From NCBI RefSeq assembly GCF_002868715.1, contig NZ_PKLZ01000003.1, positions 1-64,000 on the forward strand: a stretch of 64,000 bases of DNA, written 5' to 3'. The stretch comes from Kineobactrum sediminis (GTDB taxonomy: Bacteria; Pseudomonadota; Gammaproteobacteria; Pseudomonadales; Halieaceae). The notes beneath the pieces were generated by a model that was not told the DNA's origin, did not search any database, and worked only from the letters and a program-made list of their open reading frames with translations. The position numbers were made by a program, and so were the translations under genes. The first letter of the stretch is position 1, and every line of letters starts with the position of its first letter. Of this stretch, positions 58,043 to 64,000 are shown piece by piece.

Positions 58043-59020
58043 TCAGCGAGTCTGGTAAAGCCAGTAATAATACAGGGCGTAGATTAAGAGTAACAGCACT
58101 CCAACCGTGCGCCCGATATAGGCTGTGCCATCAGCACCGGCCTTGCGGTGTTTACGGCCGAAGAAAACCGCCATCGCCAGCAGCAGGGTAAGTACCGTCA
58201 TGGTCAGGTAGTCCCGCGATAATATCGCGGGTTCCAGGACTTCGGCCGACACCAGCCCCGGTATCGCCATCACCGCCAGCAGATTGAACAGGTTGGAACC
58301 GATCACATTACCTACTGCGATATCGGTATGCCCGCGCAAGGCGCCGGCAACAGTGGCGGCCAGTTCGGGGAGACTGGTGCCGACTGCGACAATAGTCAGG
58401 CCGATGATCAGTTGCGAAACGCCCAGTTGCTCTGCGATGTTGGTTGCTCCCCACACCAGGAGTTGGGAGCTGCCAATCAGCAGCAAAAAGCCGGCCGCGA
58501 ACGTCAGCCACGCCCGCAGGGTGCTAAGGCCGCCCGGCGGCTCCTCGCTGAGTTCCTTTACAATAAGGTCATCCGCACGCTGGATACGTACTATTTGCAC
58601 CATGATAAGGACCAGGGTGGCCAGCATCACCACGCCGTCGAGCCGGGACAGCACCCCGTCAAACAGCAGTACCGCGGCGCCCAGGGTGACGAGCAGCAAT
58701 ACCGGCAACTCCCTGCGGATACAGCCCGGGTGTATTTTCATGGGCACAATGACCAGGGTCGCCCCCAATACCAGGCCGATATTGGCAATATTGGAGCCGA
58801 TGGCGTTACCGATGGCCAGCTCCCCCGCGTCCCTGAATGCAGCGGTAAGGGATACCAGTATCTCGGGGGCTGATGTGCCGATGGAGACAATGGTCAGCCC
58901 GATGATGATCGGCGACAGGCCCATGTTGCGGGCAATGGATGCCGCCCCGGCGACGAACAGGTCGGCGCTCCAGATCAGGATGACAAATCCGATCAGGATG
59001 GCCGCAGTAGCTAACAGCAT
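58043..59020 (-). CDS. yrbG: YrbG-type calcium/sodium antiporter
   Basis: A 325-residue CaCA-family membrane protein with two inverted repeats: IVSIGTSAPEILVSLTAAF with GNAIGSNIANIGLVLG, and IVAVGTSLPELAATVAGA with GNVIGSNLFNLLAV. These carry the ion-binding acidic residues. About ten membrane helices. ATG at MLLATAAIL was chosen; GTG two codons earlier also fits an AGGAA site. It begins the long leftward operon. Confidence 0.94.
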   Translation of the reverse strand: MLLATAAILIGFVILIWSADLFVAGAASIARNMGLSPIIIGLTIVSIGTSAPEILVSLTAAFRDAGELAIGNAIGSNIANIGLVLGATLVIVPMKIHPGCIRRELPVLLLVTLGAAVLLFDGVLSRLDGVVMLATLVLIMVQIVRIQRADDLIVKELSEEPPGGLSTLRAWLTFAAGFLLLIGSSQLLVWGATNIAEQLGVSQLIIGLTIVAVGTSLPELAATVAGALRGHTDIAVGNVIGSNLFNLLAVMAIPGLVSAEVLEPAILSRDYLTMTVLTLLLAMAVFFGRKHRKAGADGTAYIGRTVGVLLLLIYALYYYWLYQTR

Positions 59021-59193
59021 AAACACGAATTTCCTGTTAAAGTGGGGCGAAGTGAGCGCATTGAACTGTAGCCTCCATGGCGTTGTCAAAATATCTGGCA
59101 CCACGAACTTTGTGGTGCGCGATATCGTGGGATAAGGCGGCAGAGTATACAATGCGCCAACCTGGCTTGTAATTCTAATTCAAGGATCGTGTT

Positions 59194-59859
59194 ATGAATC
59201 GACTGCTGCGTTTTGGCGCCACTGTGGTGCTTGCGCTTACGGTTTCGAGCGCTCTTGCTCTTGAAACCGATAGGGAGGAAAACCCTCACGAGGTAGTGCG
59301 TCAGGCATCGGAAGCAGTGATGTCGGAAGTGGAGGAAGCGCAGGTCTACGCGGAAGAGGAGCCGGAGCGGTTCTACAATAACCTGCAGGACATCCTCGAT
59401 TCCTTCGTCGATTTTCGAGGCTTTGCCCGCAGCGTGATGGGCGCCTACGCCAGTTCCGAGCGCTATCGCTCACTGGACAAGGAGGGCCGGGCGCAACTGC
59501 GGGATCAGCTGGATCGTTTCACCGAGGTCATGCGCTCTGGCCTGGTGCGCACCTACGGCAAGGGTTTGCTGGCCTTCGCCGGCTCGAGAATCGAGCTGCC
59601 GGAACTCAGTGAGGAGGAGGCCGCGCGTTCGAGAGTCGCAGTCTCCCAGCTCATTTACGATGATGGTGGCGAACCGTACGTGCTTGTTTACCATATGGGC
59701 AAGGGTCGCGACGAGGGCTGGAAATTGCGCAACCTGGTGATCGAAGACGTTAACCTGGGTGAAATATACCGCAGCCAGTTTGAATCCGCGGCGCGCAAGT
59801 ACGATGGTGATATCGACCAGGTCATTGCCAACTGGACAGCGGTAGAAATAGACGATTGA
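59194..59859 (+). CDS. mlaC: phospholipid-binding protein MlaC
   Basis: A 221-residue periplasmic carrier with signal peptide LLRFGATVVLALTVSSALA. The family pattern is FVDFRGFARSVMGAYAS, a helical middle and EGWKLRNLVIEDVNLGEIYRSQF (in part). It ferries lipids for the Mla system. The usual partners mlaF, mlaE and mlaD are not between it and yrbG, and mlaB is not downstream, so it is orphaned here. It is divergent from yrbG across 173 bases. Confidence 0.93.
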   Translation: MNRLLRFGATVVLALTVSSALALETDREENPHEVVRQASEAVMSEVEEAQVYAEEEPERFYNNLQDILDSFVDFRGFARSVMGAYASSERYRSLDKEGRAQLRDQLDRFTEVMRSGLVRTYGKGLLAFAGSRIELPELSEEEAARSRVAVSQLIYDDGGEPYVLVYHMGKGRDEGWKLRNLVIEDVNLGEIYRSQFESAARKYDGDIDQVIANWTAVEIDD

Positions 59860-59959
59860 GCGAGGGGCGACACGGTGGCCTCGCCATCGTTGTCCATTTC
59901 TCCTAGAATGCGTCGCTTTTCGCCCCGTCGGGGCCAGGTTGACAGAGGACCAACAGGCT

Positions 59960-60199
59960 ATGGATCAAGCAACGGTAACGGCACTGCTCGCGGCCCAGCT
60001 CACGGAGTGTGAGATTCAGGTGCAGGGCAGTGGTGATCGCTACGACATCACCGTCATCGGTGACATTTTTGCAGGCAAGCGACCGGTGCAGCGTCAGCAA
60101 CTGGTTTACGCCGCCCTGGCTGAGCAGATTGCCGCCGGCGCCATTCACGCCGTGAACATTCGTACCTTTACCCCCGAACAATGGCAGGACCTGTCCTGA
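59960..60199 (+). CDS. ibaG: BolA-family protein IbaG
   Basis: A 79-residue BolA-like protein that partners monothiol glutaredoxins in iron-sulfur or acid-stress control. Core: CEIQVQGSGDRYDITVIGDIF, the GKRPVQRQQLVYAAL segment with the conserved R-x-x-x-Q turn, and VNIRTFTPEQW. ATG after a GAGGA site was used. It is followed by murA, the common enteric order. Confidence 0.92.
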   Translation: MDQATVTALLAAQLTECEIQVQGSGDRYDITVIGDIFAGKRPVQRQQLVYAALAEQIAAGAIHAVNIRTFTPEQWQDLS

Positions 60200-61486
<1,287 letters not shown>

Positions 61487-61494
61487 AAATACCT

Positions 61495-62130
61495 ATGCAA
61501 AGACCCCTCACCATGGCGCTAACCAAGGGCCGGATCCTCAAGGAAACCCTGCCGCTGCTGGCACGCGCGGGCATTGAACCGCTGGAGGACATCGCCAAAA
61601 GTCGCAAGCTGATCTTTGCCACCAATCACGATGCCCTGCAACTGGTGGTGATACGGGGTACCGATGTGCCCACTTATGTCCGTCACGGTGCCGCCGAACT
61701 GGGTGTGGTGGGCAAGGATATCCTGCTGGAGCACGGCGCCGAGGGGCTTTATGAGCCGCTGGACCTGGGCATTGCCCGCTGCCGTTTGATGACCGCCGGG
61801 CCGGTGGGCTGGCAGGCTCGGGGCTCACGGGTGCGGGTTGCCACCAAGTTCGCCAATATTGCGCGTCGGCATTTTGCGGCCCAGGGTGTGCACGCGGATG
61901 TCATAAAGCTGTATGGCGCCATGGAACTGGCACCCATGATGAACCTGGCCGACCTGATTGTTGATATTGTCGATACCGGGAATACCTTGCGCGCCAACGG
62001 CATGGCACCGCTGGCGGAAATTGCCAGTATCAGTTCCCGGCTTATCGTGAACAAGGCGGCCATGCGTTCTCACTACGCCCATATCCAGGGCCTGATCGAC
62101 AGCCTGTCGGCCGTCGTCGGAGAGGTTTGA
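61495..62130 (+). CDS. hisG: ATP phosphoribosyltransferase, short form
   Basis: A 211-residue HisG of the short type, lacking the C-terminal regulatory domain. Signatures: [25 protein letters not shown] and the PRPP loop [18 protein letters not shown]. Short HisG needs the HisZ regulatory subunit, not present in this window. It begins eight bases after murA and is followed immediately by hisD. Confidence 0.97.
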   Translation: MQRPLTMALTKGRILKETLPLLARAGIEPLEDIAKSRKLIFATNHDALQLVVIRGTDVPTYVRHGAAELGVVGKDILLEHGAEGLYEPLDLGIARCRLMTAGPVGWQARGSRVRVATKFANIARRHFAAQGVHADVIKLYGAMELAPMMNLADLIVDIVDTGNTLRANGMAPLAEIASISSRLIVNKAAMRSHYAHIQGLIDSLSAVVGEV

Positions 62131-62131
62131 A

Positions 62132-63430
62132 ATGCAGCGCCTCGATACCCGGGATAGTGATTTTGCGCAACGCCTGGCCCGGCTTACCGAATGGGAGCAG
62201 GGGCTTGATGAGGCGGTTAACACCACCGTAGCGGCCATTCTGTCTGCGGTACAACAGCGCGGCGATGCGGCAGTGCTGGAATACACGGCCCGCCTTGACC
62301 ATTTGCAGGCGGCGACCATGGCCGAACTTGAGGTGTCCGCGGCCCATCTCGAGGCGGCACTGGCAGCAATCCCGGTGCAGCAGCGCGAGGCCCTGGAGCA
62401 GGCGGCGGAACGGATACGCAGCTATCACCAGCATCAGCTGCAGGAGAGCTGGGAATACCGCGACGCCGAGGGCAACCTGCTGGGGCAAAAGATCACCGCC
62501 CTGGATCGGGTTGGCATCTATGTGCCGGGCGGGAAGGCCAGCTATCCGTCCTCGGTATTGATGAACGCGCTGCCGGCGAAAGTGGCCGGGGTCGCTGAAA
62601 TCATCATGGTGGTGCCGGCGCCGGGCGGGGAGTTGAGCGACCTGGTGCTGGCGGCGGCGGCAGTCGCCGGCGTCGATCGGGTATTCACTATCGGTGGCGC
62701 CCAGGCCGTGGCCGCACTCGCATTTGGTACCGAGACGGTGCCCGCGGTAGACAAGATCGTCGGCCCGGGCAATATCTACGTTGCCACCGCCAAGCGCCAG
62801 GTGTTCGGTCGGGTAGGCATCGACATGATCGCCGGACCCTCGGAAATCCTGGTTATCTGCGACGGTGCCACCAATCCCGAGTGGATCGCGATGGACCTTT
62901 TTTCCCAGGCCGAACACGACGAAAATGCCCAGGCAATCCTGTTATGCCCGGATGCGGATTACCTTGATGAAGTGCAGGCTTGTATTGATCGCCTGCTGCC
63001 CACCATGGAGCGGGCGGACATCATTCGCGCTTCCCTGGCCGCGCGCGGTGCCCTGGTGCTGACCCGTGACCTGGCAGAGGCAGTGGCGATCAGTAACCAG
63101 CTGGCTCCGGAGCACCTGGAGCTGTCAGTGCTGGATCCGGAGGCGCTGTTGCCACTGGTGCGGCACGCCGGGGCGATCTTCATGGGTCGCTTCACCTCCG
63201 AGAGCCTGGGTGATTATTGCGCCGGACCCAATCACGTATTACCAACCTCTCGCAGCGCGCGGTTCTTTTCGCCACTGGGCGTGTACGACTTCCAGAAACG
63301 CAGTTCATTGATCATGTGCAGCGAACAGGGGGTACAGTCACTGGGGCGTATCGCCTCGGTACTGGCCCGGGGTGAGCAGCTCACGGCCCACGCCCGCAGT
63401 GCTGAAATGCGCCTGCAGCAGGACGACTGA
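62132..63430 (+). CDS. hisD: histidinol dehydrogenase
   Basis: A 432-residue zinc enzyme oxidising histidinol to histidine. It has [22 protein letters not shown] (in part), the NAD region [42 protein letters not shown] and the C-terminal H-x-x-P metal region near PNHVLPT. One base separates it from hisG. It is convergent with the downstream protease gene. Confidence 0.98.
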   Translation: MQRLDTRDSDFAQRLARLTEWEQGLDEAVNTTVAAILSAVQQRGDAAVLEYTARLDHLQAATMAELEVSAAHLEAALAAIPVQQREALEQAAERIRSYHQHQLQESWEYRDAEGNLLGQKITALDRVGIYVPGGKASYPSSVLMNALPAKVAGVAEIIMVVPAPGGELSDLVLAAAAVAGVDRVFTIGGAQAVAALAFGTETVPAVDKIVGPGNIYVATAKRQVFGRVGIDMIAGPSEILVICDGATNPEWIAMDLFSQAEHDENAQAILLCPDADYLDEVQACIDRLLPTMERADIIRASLAARGALVLTRDLAEAVAISNQLAPEHLELSVLDPEALLPLVRHAGAIFMGRFTSESLGDYCAGPNHVLPTSRSARFFSPLGVYDFQKRSSLIMCSEQGVQSLGRIASVLARGEQLTAHARSAEMRLQQDD

Positions 63431-63443
63431 CACCGACAGGCCC

Positions 63444-64000
63444 CTAACGGCTGGGCGATTGTCGCAACGTGCCGACAATGGCCCGTAAATCAATCGATTG
63501 CTGGTTGCGCTGTACGGTGATCTCAATATTGTCGCCGGGGCGCAGTTGTGCGATACGGTGCATGGTCAGGCGACCATCCCGAGCCGGTTCGCCATCAATA
63601 TGGGTGATGATGTCGCCCACCTGGATCCCCGCTCGCTGGGCCGGGCCGCCTTCAGCGACGGCGGTGACTTCCAGCAGCTGGGCCGATGGGCCGCTGCCGT
63701 CGACACCTCGTACCGGCCCGACACTCACCCCCAGCCAGCCGCGAATGACTTCGCCGTAGCGAATAAGGTCGTCCATCACAAACAGTGCCAGGTTGGCGGG
63801 AATGGCGAGGCTGATGCCGATGCCGGTTGGGGTACCCCTCGCCGGTTCATTGCCGGTATAGATCAGGGTATTGATGCCCAGCAACTGGCCCCGGGTATTG
63901 ATCAGGGCGCCCCCGGAATTGCCCAGGTGAATGGTGGCGTCGGTTTGAATGTAATCTTCATACAGCGATAGCTGCAGGCCATAGCGTCCGAGTGCGGACA
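63444..64000 (-). CDS. DegS/AlgW-like periplasmic serine protease, C-terminal part
   Basis: The gene runs off the right edge, so its N-terminus is missing. The readable part holds the catalytic serine in [20 protein letters not shown], then [20 protein letters not shown], and one PDZ domain ([22 protein letters not shown], in part). One PDZ and the linker VIRGWLGV fit DegS, which starts the sigma-E envelope-stress cascade. Its chaperone-like relative DegQ has two PDZ domains. Convergent with hisD, 13 bases apart. Confidence 0.92.
   Translation of the reverse strand, partial: SALGRYGLQLSLYEDYIQTDATIHLGNSGGALINTRGQLLGINTLIYTGNEPARGTPTGIGISLAIPANLALFVMDDLIRYGEVIRGWLGVSVGPVRGVDGSGPSAQLLEVTAVAEGGPAQRAGIQVGDIITHIDGEPARDGRLTMHRIAQLRPGDNIEITVQRNQQSIDLRAIVGTLRQSPSR

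Noticed and set aside
59915-59940. GCCCCGTCGGGGC stem after mlaC as a terminator
   Set aside because: No T run follows, and it lies within the leader of ibaG; not enough support.

Overview
The window looks like a gammaproteobacterial chromosome of fairly high GC, most likely a marine member of the Cellvibrionales such as Halieaceae. This is inferred from gene order and protein style: hemA-prfA-prmC-moeB, lolB-ispE-tRNA-Gln-prs-rplY-pth-ychF, gatCAB/mreBCD-maf-rng-yhdP, the lpt/rpoN/ptsN block, and murA-hisG-hisD. No taxonomic marker was searched.

Positions 1-13.1 kb are accessory and catabolic, visibly poorer in GC than the rest. They hold the tail of a CaiB/BaiF CoA-transferase, a biotin-dependent carboxyltransferase subunit, an amidohydrolase-fold protein with most metal ligands replaced, a Tat-type carboxylesterase, gene debris, a DUF1254/DUF1214 exported protein, a membrane-anchored beta-propeller protein, an MFS transporter, a TonB-dependent receptor and a short-chain dehydrogenase. 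Together they suggest uptake and breakdown of an ester or acid substrate that cannot be named from sequence.

Positions 13.1-18.8 kb are a mobile-element scar and defence region. It has a deleted transposase, a perfect 16-bp inverted repeat, an abiEi/abiEii toxin-antitoxin pair, an 810-bp gene-free stretch rich in hairpins, then integrase, AlpA-like protein and tyrosine recombinase, ending at the 3' end of a tRNA-Met gene. This is the classic layout of an element inserted in a tRNA gene.

Positions 18.8-64 kb are core genome: agmatine breakdown (aguBA), an MBL-rhodanese fusion, translation factors and tRNA-Gln, haem and release-factor genes, an RNA helicase, cysZ, gatCAB, the cell-shape operon, and a long leftward operon from yrbG through kdsDC, lptCAB, rpoN, hpf, ptsN, rapZ, ptsO and mgtE to yjgA. 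Opposite it run mlaC, ibaG, murA, hisG and hisD. The end is a truncated DegS-like protease.

Three core genes look damaged or odd: yhdP has an in-frame TAG, ptsN has a one-base frameshift, and mreC has no normal start codon where its conserved N-terminus begins. mlaC stands alone without mlaFED or mlaB. The most interesting accessory region is the tRNA-Met-linked int/alpA/int module with its hairpin-rich leader and AbiE cargo.
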